The position numbers and the translations under genes are program-made. A DNA stretch of 64,000 nucleotides, taken from assembly GCA_964544085.1 (NCBI GenBank), contig CAZIZT010000002.1, positions 6,495 to 70,494 of the forward strand, in the 5' to 3' direction. Source of the stretch: CAZIZT01 sp964544085 (GTDB taxonomy: Bacteria; Campylobacterota_A; Desulfurellia; Desulfurellales; Hippeaceae). The notes beneath the pieces are model-generated. The model did no database searches, was not told where the DNA came from, and worked only from the letters and a program-made list of their open reading frames with translations. Positions 1 to 8,950 of the stretch are shown here, piece by piece. The number at the start of each line of letters is the position of its first letter. The stretch's first letter is position 1.

Positions 1-644
1 CATATCTGCTCTATCTGATGCCTGTTGTGTGATACCAGCACTATAGTAACACCCTTTTTCTTAAACTCAAACATCTTCTCAATACAACGTTTCTGAAATG
101 CCTCATCGCCCACAGCCAGAATCTCATCAACAAGCAGAATCTCTGGATCTATATGAACTGCTACAGAAAAGCCCAGTCTGGCAAGCATTCCCGATGAGTA
201 AGTCCTGATCGGATTATCCAGATACGCCTCAAGCCCGGAAAACTCAACAATACTGTCCATTTTGCGCTGTATCTCCCTGCGCGTCATTCCGAGAATTACA
301 CCGTTCAGCACAATATTTTCCCTGCCGGTTAGCTCACTGTGAAAACCGGCTCCAAGTTCAAGCAGAGGTGCCACTCTACCGTTCACTATCACCCTCCCAT
401 AGGTGGGCTTCATCACGCCGGCAATCAAACCAAGGCTGGTGCTCTTGCCCGATCCATTGGGCCCCATTATACCGAAAGATTCTCCTTTTTTTATGTTGAA
501 TGACACACCCTTTAGAGCCTCAACAACCCTGCGCTTCTTTTCCTTTGCGTAGGACAAAGGGTGTAGAAGAATATTCTTAAGTCCAAGCCCTAACGTCAAC
601 GTATATCGTTTGTAAACGTTGTCGAAGATTATTGCATCGCTCAT
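1..644 (-). CDS. Polysaccharide ABC exporter ATPase (Wzt/TagH-like), 3' end outside window
   Basis: This is the ATP-binding subunit of an ABC-2 type exporter, probably for O-antigen or another surface polysaccharide. The start is ATG at 644-642 and 214 codons are visible before the window edge. Walker A (GPNGSGKST) is near residue 67, the signature YSSGM near residue 157, Walker B with LLVDEILAVGDEAF near residue 180, and the H-loop VSH near residue 205. The phrase LLELGAGFHSELTGRENI between Walker A and the signature is typical of the Wzt/TagH branch. The start codon overlaps the stop of the upstream permease gene as ATGA, so the two are translationally coupled. The C-terminus is not visible, so the presence of a Wzt-type carbohydrate-binding domain cannot be judged. 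Confidence 0.9.
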   Translation of the reverse strand, partial: MSDAIIFDNVYKRYTLTLGLGLKNILLHPLSYAKEKKRRVVEALKGVSFNIKKGESFGIMGPNGSGKSTSLGLIAGVMKPTYGRVIVNGRVAPLLELGAGFHSELTGRENIVLNGVILGMTRREIQRKMDSIVEFSGLEAYLDNPIRTYSSGMLARLGFSVAVHIDPEILLVDEILAVGDEAFQKRCIEKMFEFKKKGVTIVLVSHNRHQIEQI

Positions 645-1411
645 ATCATCTCTGCAAATCTATCCTTCAGTTTTCCGTATATAAACAAGCCAGCCAGCAA
701 TGCAACAACACCGTACAGAAGCGAAATAAGGTAGTTGTTTATGTCAATTGTGTTGTGCATAAACAGGCTGCGCCAGCTTAAAACCACAGGCGTGAACGGG
801 TTAGCATAAACCAGATACCTGTACTTTTCAGGCACGAAACGTATGGAATAAAAAACAGGTGTCAGATAGAAAAGCACCATCATGATCAGATTTACAAGGT
901 ATTGAAGGTCCCTGAAAAAAACGTTTATGGAGGAGATAGCAAGAGAAAACCCATAAATTATAAGAAATGTTGGAATGAGCATAAAGGGCACCAATAGTAA
1001 CCATGAAAGAGATGGCAACCTTCCATAAAACAGTAAAAACACAACGATAACAGGTATCGATACGATGAAATGGAAGCCATCGTTGAGCACCTGAGCAAGT
1101 GGTAAAAACAGTCTTGGAAAAGCCACCTTTTTTATTAATGAAACGTTGCCAACGAAAGACATGGTGCTGGAGAGTATCGAGTTGTTTATCCACTGCCACG
1201 GAAACAAACCACAGATAAGAAACAGTGAGTACTCCTTAATCTGAAAGCGCATAATCACCTTGAACACAAAGTAGAATATCAGTGCATACAGCATAGGATT
1301 TGCAATGGACCACACATATCCCAACATGCTGCTTTTGTAGCGGATTTTTATCTCTTTCTTTGTCAAAACGCTTATAAGATCAAAATAATACTCAAGCTTT
1401 TGTCTTCTCAT
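641..1411 (-). CDS. Polysaccharide ABC exporter permease (Wzm/TagG-like)
   Basis: A 256-residue inner-membrane permease of the ABC-2 family with about six hydrophobic segments. The N-terminal pattern with KEIKIRYKSSMLGYVWSIANP is characteristic of Wzm/TagG proteins that export undecaprenyl-linked glycans. The length is normal for the family. It is the first gene of a pair with the ATPase (ATGA overlap) and is transcribed away from the type II secretion operon. Glycosyltransferase genes 11 kb away fit a surface-glycan role, but the actual substrate cannot be inferred. Confidence 0.88.
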   Translation of the reverse strand: MRRQKLEYYFDLISVLTKKEIKIRYKSSMLGYVWSIANPMLYALIFYFVFKVIMRFQIKEYSLFLICGLFPWQWINNSILSSTMSFVGNVSLIKKVAFPRLFLPLAQVLNDGFHFIVSIPVIVVFLLFYGRLPSLSWLLLVPFMLIPTFLIIYGFSLAISSINVFFRDLQYLVNLIMMVLFYLTPVFYSIRFVPEKYRYLVYANPFTPVVLSWRSLFMHNTIDINNYLISLLYGVVALLAGLFIYGKLKDRFAEMI

Positions 1412-1452
1412 CTGTGTGCTGTTCGTTCACCATCCATCCCAAAGTCTGCTTA

Positions 1453-1481
1453 AAAATATACAATCCGGGCGGTTTTGTCCA
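1453..1481 (-). promoter_or_regulatory. Possible weak promoter of the ABC exporter pair
   Basis: On the minus strand TGGACA and TATTTT are separated by 17 bases, about 40 bases upstream of the permease start. The match is partial. Confidence 0.3.
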
Positions 1482-1532
1482 TGCTGTTGTTTTTGTAACG
1501 CAGCTTGACGTCAATCGTTAACAAATTGGCAC

Positions 1533-1561
1533 TTGAATTTGGTATGAACAGGGTGTAGAAT
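1533..1561 (+). promoter_or_regulatory. Probable sigma-70 promoter of the type II secretion operon
   Basis: TTGAAT at 1533-1538 and TAGAAT at 1556-1561 are separated by 17 bases. The predicted start of transcription near 1568 gives a leader of about 16 bases to the GTG at 1584, with the Shine-Dalgarno sequence inside it. This favours GTG 1584 over ATG 1572 as the first start codon. Confidence 0.5.
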
Positions 1562-1583
1562 TTAGCAAAAAATGGAGGAAATC

Positions 1584-2015
1584 GTGAGAAAAGACGGATT
1601 TACGCTTATTGAGTTGCTTATTGTCATAGTGATACTCGGCATACTCGCCACGTTTCTTGTGCCAAAGATAATGCAAAAGCCCGATGAGGCTCGTGTTGCC
1701 AAAGCAAAGAATGACATCATGGCGATAGAAACGGCACTCAAAATGTACAAAATGGACAACGGTATGTATCCTACAACGATGCAGGGCTTGAAGGCTTTAA
1801 TAAAGAAACCAACAATCCCACCAATACCAAAGCATTATAGAAAGGGCGGATACCTGGACACGAATCAGGTACCGAAAGACCCTTGGGGCAACCCTTACAT
1901 ATATCGCTCACCCGGTGAGGATGGAAGACCTTACGAGATTATAAGTCTCGGAGCAGACGGCAAGGAAGGAGGAGAAGGCGTTAACGCTGATATAAAGAGC
2001 TGGGAGCTGCATTGA
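1584..2015 (+). CDS. gspG: Type II secretion major pseudopilin GspG
   Basis: Major pseudopilin of the type II secretion system; it polymerises into the periplasmic pseudopilus. The prepilin-peptidase site G|FTLIE follows a short basic leader, then comes the hydrophobic N-helix (LLIVIVILGILATFLVPKIM) and the GspG C-terminal region with DPWGNPY and YEIISLGADGK. I place the start at GTG 1584 because GGAGG at 1574-1578 sits five bases upstream; an in-frame ATG at 1572 would overlap that ribosome site. This start gives 143 residues and a five-residue leader (MRKDG). First gene of the G-H-I-J-K-L-M-N-C-D-E-F operon. Confidence 0.93.
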   Translation: MRKDGFTLIELLIVIVILGILATFLVPKIMQKPDEARVAKAKNDIMAIETALKMYKMDNGMYPTTMQGLKALIKKPTIPPIPKHYRKGGYLDTNQVPKDPWGNPYIYRSPGEDGRPYEIISLGADGKEGGEGVNADIKSWELH

Positions 2016-2422
2016 AAGGTTTTGTGCTGATAGAACTACTGATTGCGCTTGCTATTCTTTCGGTTGTCTTCTTTTATCTGACACCAATAACTGTAAATGT
2101 CTTCAAAACCACAAAGAGTGCTGACGCCCAAAAGATTACCTCGCTTGTGTCCTCAGCATTTGAGAAAGCGAAAAAAACAGGATTGCCACAGTTTATCTGG
2201 GGTGTCAAAGGCTCCGTTAATGTGCATTTCGACAATCTAACGGTGAAACTGTCCGACGAAGTATCCAGCGTGCTTGTAAACGGTGAGTACCAGAACGGCC
2301 TTGAATACAGGTTCAGAGTGTATCCATATGGTATTGTGGATGGCGTAAAGATAACCCTGTTAAATAACAAAAACATTGTCTCCCACCCTCTGCTTTTGAG
2401 GTTCAGCCTTGAGCAACCGTAA
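2012..2422 (+). CDS. gspH: Minor pseudopilin, GspH-like
   Basis: A 136-residue pseudopilin. The start is TTG 2012, overlapping the gspG stop as TTGA. A very short leader (MKG) is followed by FVLIELLIALAILSVVFF, the prepilin cleavage and membrane-helix signature. Its position directly after gspG and before gspI is that of the tip pseudopilin GspH. The C-terminal domain is divergent, so the H assignment rests mainly on gene order. Confidence 0.75.
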   Translation: MKGFVLIELLIALAILSVVFFYLTPITVNVFKTTKSADAQKITSLVSSAFEKAKKTGLPQFIWGVKGSVNVHFDNLTVKLSDEVSSVLVNGEYQNGLEYRFRVYPYGIVDGVKITLLNNKNIVSHPLLLRFSLEQP

Positions 2423-2744
2423 TGGATTCACCCTTCTTGAGGTTCTGATAGCACTTGTTGTGTTTGCCATTGTTTCCATAGGCATCTATGGACTGCTGAA
2501 TCAATCCCTATTCATGGCGAATTACGCAAATGAGAAGTTCAACCTGACACTTGCATCCACCAGCTATATCTACACAAATTGGGATATAGCTCCGGATGAA
2601 ACAGTGGGCTTCAAAAGCGTAGAATCCAACGGAATCGACGCCTATCGTGTGGAGAAGATGCCTACAGGCTTTCAAAACGTCATCAGGGTTGAGTGGACCT
2701 TCAAGAAGGGCGACACCGAGGTCAGCTATGTTTTCTATTACTAA
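2409..2744 (+). CDS. gspI: Minor pseudopilin GspI
   Basis: A 111-residue pseudopilin starting at TTG 2409 inside the end of gspH. The leader MSNRNG precedes FTLLEVLIALVVFA, the strongly conserved GspI N-terminus. The small size and the order G-H-I-J match GspI, which forms the I-J-K tip complex of the pseudopilus. Confidence 0.85.
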   Translation: MSNRNGFTLLEVLIALVVFAIVSIGIYGLLNQSLFMANYANEKFNLTLASTSYIYTNWDIAPDETVGFKSVESNGIDAYRVEKMPTGFQNVIRVEWTFKKGDTEVSYVFYY

Positions 2745-3282
2745 GAATATTGCTAAAAAAGCCCCGGGAGGTTTTACCCTGCTGGAGATCCTGGTTGCTC
2801 TGGTAATCAGCAGCATAATCATTCTGGGCGTGTTCAATATATTCAAGACCATACTCAATGCCAGAAATTACTCTCTGAAAAAAGCCAGGGAAATGGAAAT
2901 TGTCTCGAAAACCATCTCTTTAATTGATGCCGATATTCGATGCAAAATAGGCGCTTTCAGGGTTGACACGACATTTGGTGTTACACGACTCATATTCACA
3001 ACAACCCACTCTCTGCTATTTGCCGGTTCATTGCCTGTTGTGGTCTCCTACTTTATCAAAGAGGAAAATGGCCACTACACCTTGTATCGGCGGGAAGAGA
3101 ATATAAGGGCTGGAGAGGATATGAGCATAGCACTCTCACATGCCTTCAAGAAGGTATCCTACCAATTTTATTTAGATGGACAGTGGACAAACAACACGCC
3201 AACAAATATCATTAAAATAACACTGACTGACATTGACAATAGAAAATACACATTTGCCATAAGGGGGATGGTTGAAGAGTAG
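2728..3282 (+). CDS. gspJ: Minor pseudopilin GspJ
   Basis: A 184-residue pseudopilin. I choose ATG 2728, within the last codons of gspI, because GAGG at 2718-2721 lies six bases upstream; the frame stays open further upstream, but that would give an unnatural N-terminus. After the leader MFSITKNIAKKAPGG comes FTLLEILVALVISSIIIL. The length, the internal beta-rich region and the position between I and K fit GspJ. Confidence 0.82.
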   Translation: MFSITKNIAKKAPGGFTLLEILVALVISSIIILGVFNIFKTILNARNYSLKKAREMEIVSKTISLIDADIRCKIGAFRVDTTFGVTRLIFTTTHSLLFAGSLPVVVSYFIKEENGHYTLYRREENIRAGEDMSIALSHAFKKVSYQFYLDGQWTNNTPTNIIKITLTDIDNRKYTFAIRGMVEE

Positions 3283-4168
3283 AAACGGTGCTGTTCTGAT
3301 AATGGTTCTACTTATAATGGCTGTTGTTGTAGCTGGTGTTATGGCAATAGAGAGGTGGGCAAGCGAGAACTACAACTACGCAGAGAACCTTTATGTTGAC
3401 AATCAGGGTGCTTTTTACATGCACTCCGCTATAAAGGTGGTGAAGCGTTTACTTATTGATGATAACAACAAATACGACTCACCTGAGGATACATGGGCAA
3501 ACCTCCCGGTTTTCAAGGTAAACAACGACACTTCGATAAGCGTAAAGGTCGAGCCTCTGAACGCAAAGATAAACATAAACAATATAGTTGGCAAAGATTT
3601 AAAGCTGGTTGTAAGGACACAGGAAGCGATACAGAAGATCCTGGAGGCAAACGGTGCCAATCCACCGCAGTACTTTAAGTCTCTGCTCGAATGGATAAAG
3701 TACAAACCCAGCAACCCCCAACAGTACGCATTCGGCTATCATCCAACAGGACAGCCCTTCTTCTCCTTAAAGGAGATAGATTTTGCCAAAGGAATGAGCA
3801 ATTTCTCTGCAAGCTACCACAACTACTTTACAGTAGAAAACACATCTGGTAAGATTAACATTAATTTTGCTTCAAAAGATGTGCTGGAAGCCTATCTACC
3901 GGAGATCGCCGACTGTGCGGAGGATATCATTAAGTATCGAAAAAAGAAGCCCTTTGAAAACATTACGCAGTTGCTCAAGGTTGGTTGCATATCCGATAAG
4001 GAATACCTGAAGATCCAAAAATACGTAACCACAAAAACGCACATGTTCGCCGTGCATATAGATGTTGAGATAAATGGAACGCACAGATACGCAACCGTTC
4101 TGATATCAAGAAACTCAGCAGTTGTAAAGGTGTTGAAGTACTTCGAAGGCGTGGGCTTCTATGAGTGA
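3272..4168 (+). CDS. gspK: Type II secretion pseudopilin-tip protein GspK
   Basis: A 298-residue protein with the atypical pseudopilin N-terminus of GspK (NGAVLIMVLLIMAVVVAGVMA), which lacks the Glu5 found in the other pseudopilins. A large helical domain follows, with PLNAKININNIV and a helix-hairpin-helix-like part near the C-terminus (INFASKDVLEAYLP). The start is TTG 3272, preceded by an AGGGGG ribosome site. It overlaps gspJ by 11 bases. GspK caps the pseudopilus. Confidence 0.88.
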   Translation: MKSRNGAVLIMVLLIMAVVVAGVMAIERWASENYNYAENLYVDNQGAFYMHSAIKVVKRLLIDDNNKYDSPEDTWANLPVFKVNNDTSISVKVEPLNAKININNIVGKDLKLVVRTQEAIQKILEANGANPPQYFKSLLEWIKYKPSNPQQYAFGYHPTGQPFFSLKEIDFAKGMSNFSASYHNYFTVENTSGKININFASKDVLEAYLPEIADCAEDIIKYRKKKPFENITQLLKVGCISDKEYLKIQKYVTTKTHMFAVHIDVEINGTHRYATVLISRNSAVVKVLKYFEGVGFYE

Positions 4169-5210
4169 TATAATCGGCATATTCACGCCAGATTCGGTTG
4201 AGTATTTCACAACTGGTGGAACACCTATAAAACCCAGAGATATACCAAAAGGTAAACTCATAGCCGTGCTGTGCGATGAGTATTTCTTCTTCTTTCAAAC
4301 AGAGATAGCATCAAAAAGAAAAGCCCGTTTAACCGTGATGGCTTACGCAAAAAGCAATTTTCCTATCGATGGCTACGTTGGCTATCTCAAAGGCAGTTTA
4401 CCGCTTATCGGATACATAGCCTTTAGCGACAGAATACCGGAAACCACAAGAAGGATACTGAGGAAAGCAAAGATTATCACATCGCCATTTGCCCTGACCT
4501 ATGTCGCAGAGAAAAAACGCAGCTTTATTTACAACTATGGCGACATATGCGCAGCATGCAGGGATGGCAGATTGCTTTACTACACAAAGGGCGATGCCTG
4601 TGAACTGAAACAAAGAGACAGCAACATAGAAAATCTACCCCTCATAAATCCGGATAAAAATAGAATCGTTGAACTGGCAGCTCGTCTCATAGAAGAGAAG
4701 AGGATAAGGGCAGCCCATCTTCCCATTGATGGTTCCTCCGCCGGTGTGCTCGATGAGATAAAGCCGATGAAGTTTGTGCTTATCGGTTTTTTCACACTGG
4801 TTGTTATCGCAGCCAACATCCTCAAATATGAAGCATACAAAAGACAGCTAAATGGAATCAGGACAAAACTGAATATGTTGTATCTAAAGGCGCTCGGCAA
4901 TAAACACTACAGCGATCCATTTGGGGTTCTGCTATATAAGGCAAGTGTCTCAAATGCAGAAGGCTCCTCCAGCTCACCGCTTTCTGTTCTGTACCGCTTA
5001 AGCAAAGCCAAGGATGGATTCAGGATTACAATCGATAGAATTGAGTTTGCAAACGGAAATCTGAAAATAGAGGGAGTCACAGATAACTACGCCAACCTTG
5101 CAAGGTATGTGGAAGCAGCGAACAGATTGCTGGGCAAGAAGCTGATTATTCAGAACACACAGGCAACAAAAAACGGCCTTAGCTTCGTTTTAACAGAGGG
5201 GACAGGCTAA
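4161..5210 (+). CDS. gspL: Type II secretion assembly protein GspL-like
   Basis: A 349-residue protein with a cytoplasmic N-terminal region of about 200 residues, one membrane segment near residues 205-225 (FVLIGFFTLVVIAANIL) and a periplasmic C-terminal domain of about 120 residues. This topology and the position after gspK match GspL, the inner-membrane platform protein that docks GspE. The sequence itself is divergent. It overlaps gspK by 8 bases and abuts the next gene. Confidence 0.72.
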   Translation: MSDIIGIFTPDSVEYFTTGGTPIKPRDIPKGKLIAVLCDEYFFFFQTEIASKRKARLTVMAYAKSNFPIDGYVGYLKGSLPLIGYIAFSDRIPETTRRILRKAKIITSPFALTYVAEKKRSFIYNYGDICAACRDGRLLYYTKGDACELKQRDSNIENLPLINPDKNRIVELAARLIEEKRIRAAHLPIDGSSAGVLDEIKPMKFVLIGFFTLVVIAANILKYEAYKRQLNGIRTKLNMLYLKALGNKHYSDPFGVLLYKASVSNAEGSSSSPLSVLYRLSKAKDGFRITIDRIEFANGNLKIEGVTDNYANLARYVEAANRLLGKKLIIQNTQATKNGLSFVLTEGTG

Positions 5211-5672
5211 GTGGGACGGCTTGAGATACGTGAAAGGGATCTGCTAATATTTGCGCTGGGTCTGGCAGTTTTTATTGCGCTCATCAGTACGCTGATAACA
5301 GATAACCGCATCAATTCACTCCATGCTCGTATGAACAGTCTGCAAAATGAGTACGCAAAAGCACTCTCCCTGTACCAGAAGATTAAAAACACCAGCCAGA
5401 CAGGAAAGCGTTTTGACGGCAGTCTGCTTATGTTTGTTCAAAAACTCCAGCCAATAGCGGGCTTGAAAAAGAAGATTGTCTCTGTCAGCTCACTACCGGA
5501 AGAAAACGGTGTCAGAATAGTCATGTCCGGGCTCAATCTCTCACAGCTTGTTGATGTTCTGCAGGTGATAGACTCATACAGCAACATAAGGGTGCTCCAA
5601 TTCACTCTAAAAAAGAACTTTGCCAATCCAGACCTCGCTGATATTACCGTCGTGATAGGTAAAAACCCATGA
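5211..5672 (+). CDS. gspM: Type II secretion protein GspM-like
   Basis: A 153-residue single-pass inner-membrane protein. A short cytoplasmic end precedes the membrane helix (LLIFALGLAVFIALISTLI), then a coiled-coil stretch and a small ferredoxin-like domain (EENGVRIVMSGLNLSQLVDVL). The start is GTG 5211, directly after the gspL stop. GspM pairs with GspL in the assembly platform. The assignment rests on topology, size and order. Confidence 0.72.
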   Translation: MGRLEIRERDLLIFALGLAVFIALISTLITDNRINSLHARMNSLQNEYAKALSLYQKIKNTSQTGKRFDGSLLMFVQKLQPIAGLKKKIVSVSSLPEENGVRIVMSGLNLSQLVDVLQVIDSYSNIRVLQFTLKKNFANPDLADITVVIGKNP

Positions 5673-6259
5673 AACGCGTCATGATCGGTGTTGTTTTTAT
5701 ACTTTCCACATTGATTTCAGTGCTGGTTTTCCTGCCATACTCCAAAATCTACACAGCGGCAATAACGAAGCTTGCCAAAGAAAACGGCATAAATTTACAG
5801 TATACAATAACCAGAGCAACACCAATACACCTATACTTAAAAGACATCACAGTGACAATAGGCAGCAAATCCATCAGAATGGATGAATTCAAATTGCGTT
5901 TCAGTCCAATCAAATTCGTTGCAGATGGATTAATAGCAAGAATTATAGCAAAGGTTTCAGGAAAGGAGGGCGATTTCCAGTTATCAAAGCACGGCTCAAC
6001 CTATAGAATCACAGGCATATTCGCAACAGGGCTGCTACAACCCTTCATCGAGCAGCAGTATGCAACGCTACTTGCCGGTATGCACGGTACAGACACGCTT
6101 ACTGTTGTGCTAAAGCCAGAGAAAAACCTGTTAAGGATAAATGAATTGAAGATAGTGGGTGACTTTGAACTTGTAGCTCACGGATATATAAAAAATGGCC
6201 GTATAAGGTTAATGGGTCTAATAAAAATCGGTAACCTGAGAGAGAACTTCGTTTTGTAA
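5669..6259 (+). CDS. gspN: Type II secretion protein GspN-like
   Basis: A 196-residue protein with an N-terminal membrane anchor (MIGVVFILSTLISVLVFLPY) and a beta-rich AsmA-like periplasmic region. Delta-class type II systems often carry a gspN gene between gspM and gspC or gspD. It overlaps gspM as ATGA. The function of GspN is poorly defined in the family. Confidence 0.6.
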   Translation: MKRVMIGVVFILSTLISVLVFLPYSKIYTAAITKLAKENGINLQYTITRATPIHLYLKDITVTIGSKSIRMDEFKLRFSPIKFVADGLIARIIAKVSGKEGDFQLSKHGSTYRITGIFATGLLQPFIEQQYATLLAGMHGTDTLTVVLKPEKNLLRINELKIVGDFELVAHGYIKNGRIRLMGLIKIGNLRENFVL

Positions 6260-6260
6260 T

Positions 6261-7121
6261 ATGGACAAAAAAATCAGGGATCTCATCGACATATTTATCA
6301 CCATATTCGCCGGCACTGCAACTGGTTACCTGCTTGCATCGATAGTTACATACCTGGTTATACCATACAGCCTAAATTTGCCAGCTTTGAAAACGGCAAC
6401 AAAAACGCAAGCTGGAAGGAAACTCAACCTGAAAAAAGTAATCCTCCAGGCAAACATACTCTCCATTAAAACAGGCGCAAGCCCTCCAAAATCAGGCCTT
6501 ACAACAACAAAAAGAATCAAAGCAAGCATCGTCTCAAACATAAACGGGTATAGGCTTATCGGGTTTGTATCCGGCAAAAATCCTATGGCACTGTTCAAGA
6601 AAAAAGGCAAACCCGTGGTAATCGTAACCAGGAAAAAGGGTTTAAACGGCGTCTGGGTTTTATACAGCATAACAAAAAACGGTGTGTATCTAAAAAACTC
6701 GAAAACCGGAAAGATTAAGCTCTTCGAGTTTCCACACACAAAGACAACAAAGCTATCGGCTTTTGGGCCACCTACCATTGAGCATAAAGCATCAACGGGT
6801 AACTTTGAAAAGATAACCGTTAGTAGAAAAATCGCAAACAGGCTAAGCAACATCAATCTGCTGTTGAAGCAGATCAACATAACTCCTGTTTTCAGGAACA
6901 GAAAAGCAATCGGATACAGGATAAACTACATTGCAAGAAACTCGATACTGAATAGAATAGGCTTAAAGGTGGGCGATATCATTGTGAGCATAAATGGCGA
7001 GCCCACCACAAGCCCGGATAAGATTATGGAGCTTTACTCGCAAATAAAGAACATGACGGCTGTGAATCTTGACGTGATTCGCAGGGGCAGGAGAAAAACC
7101 ATCTTCATTCAGATCAGATGA
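6261..7121 (+). CDS. gspC: Type II secretion protein GspC with PDZ domain
   Basis: A 286-residue protein with an N-terminal membrane helix, a homology region that binds the secretin (near residues 95-170; YRLIGFVSGKNPMALFKKK) and a C-terminal PDZ domain (near residues 230-280; RIGLKVGDIIVSINGEPTTS). GspC couples the inner-membrane platform to GspD and helps select substrate. It lies just upstream of gspD and overlaps it. Confidence 0.85.
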   Translation: MDKKIRDLIDIFITIFAGTATGYLLASIVTYLVIPYSLNLPALKTATKTQAGRKLNLKKVILQANILSIKTGASPPKSGLTTTKRIKASIVSNINGYRLIGFVSGKNPMALFKKKGKPVVIVTRKKGLNGVWVLYSITKNGVYLKNSKTGKIKLFEFPHTKTTKLSAFGPPTIEHKASTGNFEKITVSRKIANRLSNINLLLKQINITPVFRNRKAIGYRINYIARNSILNRIGLKVGDIIVSINGEPTTSPDKIMELYSQIKNMTAVNLDVIRRGRRKTIFIQIR

Positions 7122-7132
7122 AAAGGGGTTTT

Positions 7133-8950
7133 ATGATGAGATCCTTAAGGAGTGCACTGATACTGTTGATAATCGTCTCCGTTTTCTCTTCCGTGTCCAT
7201 GGCAGCAAACGAAACATCCAAAAAACCGCCAGGTGCCCGTTTCGAGAGCGTAAGCCTGCTCGATTTCATAAAGTTCGTCTCTGAAAGAACCAGGCTGAGC
7301 ATCACCTACTCTGCGCGCACCATACAGAGTGGCTACAAAATAACACTCTACTCACCAAAAGAGCTAACAAACAGCGATCTACTGAAGATCTTTTATGCTG
7401 TGTTAAAGGAAAACAGGCTTGTGCCAATCAAAGAGGGAAACACCATATTCATCGTGCGCTCCTCAGCCGTCAGGGATATAGGCGCTGCTTTCAGCACCAA
7501 TCTGCACAAACCCCCCAATACGCTTGTTACAACGATAATCCAGCTGAAAAACATAAGTGTCGACAGGCTCGGTATACCGCTAAAACACCTTACTTCTCCC
7601 TACGGCAGCCTGGATATCATACCCCAGCTAAATACTGTTGTCATCACCGACACAAAGGATCGTATCAGGCAGATAGTTAAACTCCTGAAAAGGATGGACT
7701 CATCAGATAGGGTTGTAACGCGTTTAATACCAATTAAAAACGCCTCGTCCAGAACAGTAGCAACCGAACTAAACAGGTTCTTCATAGATCTAAAAAGAAA
7801 AAGCGGCCTTTCCTATGCTCCGGTCATCATGAGTGAAGACGCAACAAACTCACTGATCATAGCAGCAAGGAAAACCGATTTCAATTACATCAAAGGTATA
7901 ATAAACAGCATCGTGGACAAAGCTAAAGCGCAGAAGTCTCAGAAGGTATTTTACCTCAAGAACGCCGTTGCAAAGGATGTATACAACGTTATCGTGAAGC
8001 TGCTTGGTAAAACCACTGCAGCCAAAAAAATGTCCATATCGTACGATGTTGCAACCAACTCCATCATAGTACTCGGCACGCCTGCAATATACAACCGTGT
8101 AAAATCACTGATAGAGAAACTCGATGTGCCGCGCAAACAGGTTTACATAGAAGCACTAATCATTGAGACGTCCCTCTCCAATCTATCTGAGTTTGGTGTG
8201 GAGTGGTCGGGTGTGGCAAAGAGCGGAAGCTCCATAGGTTACATTGGAAGCAGTAACACGGGCAATCTGGGCAACCTGGAAAACAACATCATTGGCAAAG
8301 GGCAGCTTGCGCCACTGCCCAACGGCTTCAGCCTTGGCATTCTCGGTAATGTGATCACCTATAACGGCGTTAAGTTTGCAACCCTGGGTGCTCTGATGAA
8401 CGCCCTTAAGAGCAACGACAAGATCAACATAGTGTCCAATCCACGCATAGTAACGCTTGATAACCAGAAAGCCAACATTTTTGTTGGCGAAAATCGACCT
8501 TATCTAACCAGCCAGAAATACGATTCCAACGGCAATCCTATCTACACATACGACTACAAGGATGTGGGTGTCAAGTTGAGCATACTGCCTCATATAAACG
8601 GGAAAAAAATCATCATGGATACCACACTGGACGTGAAGAAGGTTGTACAAAACGTTGTTGTCGGCAATTCGGTTGCACCCGTAACGCTAACAAGAAGCAC
8701 ATCTACCAAGATCTCCCTCGATAGCGGCGACAAAATACTGATCAGCGGGTTGATTGAGAACGACACCGAGACCAAGAAACAAAATGTACCTGTACTCTCA
8801 TCGATACCAATACTGGGTGGTCTGTTCAAGTATGAACGCACAACAAAGTCAAAAACCAACTTGATCATCTTTCTGTCGGTCAAGATAATAAACTCGCAGA
8901 AAGACATAGATAAATTCAGGCAGGCAAATGGTACCCGAACAAAAGGCTAA
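7133..8950 (+). CDS. gspD: Type II secretion secretin GspD
   Basis: Outer-membrane secretin that forms the exit channel. A signal peptide (RSALILLIIVSVFSSVSMA) is followed by the N0 domain, three N1-N3 repeats and the secretin domain, which ends with VPVLSSIPILGGLFKY and the beta-lip segment LIIFLSVKII. I prefer ATG 7133 (or 7136) because AAGGGG at 7123-7128 is correctly spaced from it. The in-frame ATG 7118, which overlaps the gspC stop, would add MKRGF and place the ribosome site inside the gene. The length of about 605 residues is normal. Confidence 0.95.
   Translation: MMRSLRSALILLIIVSVFSSVSMAANETSKKPPGARFESVSLLDFIKFVSERTRLSITYSARTIQSGYKITLYSPKELTNSDLLKIFYAVLKENRLVPIKEGNTIFIVRSSAVRDIGAAFSTNLHKPPNTLVTTIIQLKNISVDRLGIPLKHLTSPYGSLDIIPQLNTVVITDTKDRIRQIVKLLKRMDSSDRVVTRLIPIKNASSRTVATELNRFFIDLKRKSGLSYAPVIMSEDATNSLIIAARKTDFNYIKGIINSIVDKAKAQKSQKVFYLKNAVAKDVYNVIVKLLGKTTAAKKMSISYDVATNSIIVLGTPAIYNRVKSLIEKLDVPRKQVYIEALIIETSLSNLSEFGVEWSGVAKSGSSIGYIGSSNTGNLGNLENNIIGKGQLAPLPNGFSLGILGNVITYNGVKFATLGALMNALKSNDKINIVSNPRIVTLDNQKANIFVGENRPYLTSQKYDSNGNPIYTYDYKDVGVKLSILPHINGKKIIMDTTLDVKKVVQNVVVGNSVAPVTLTRSTSTKISLDSGDKILISGLIENDTETKKQNVPVLSSIPILGGLFKYERTTKSKTNLIIFLSVKIINSQKDIDKFRQANGTRTKG

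Noticed and set aside
1526..1542. TGGCAC near the gspG promoter suggested a sigma-54 site
   Set aside because: The required GC ten bases after GG is absent (TG instead), while a sigma-70-like pair with correct spacing is present.
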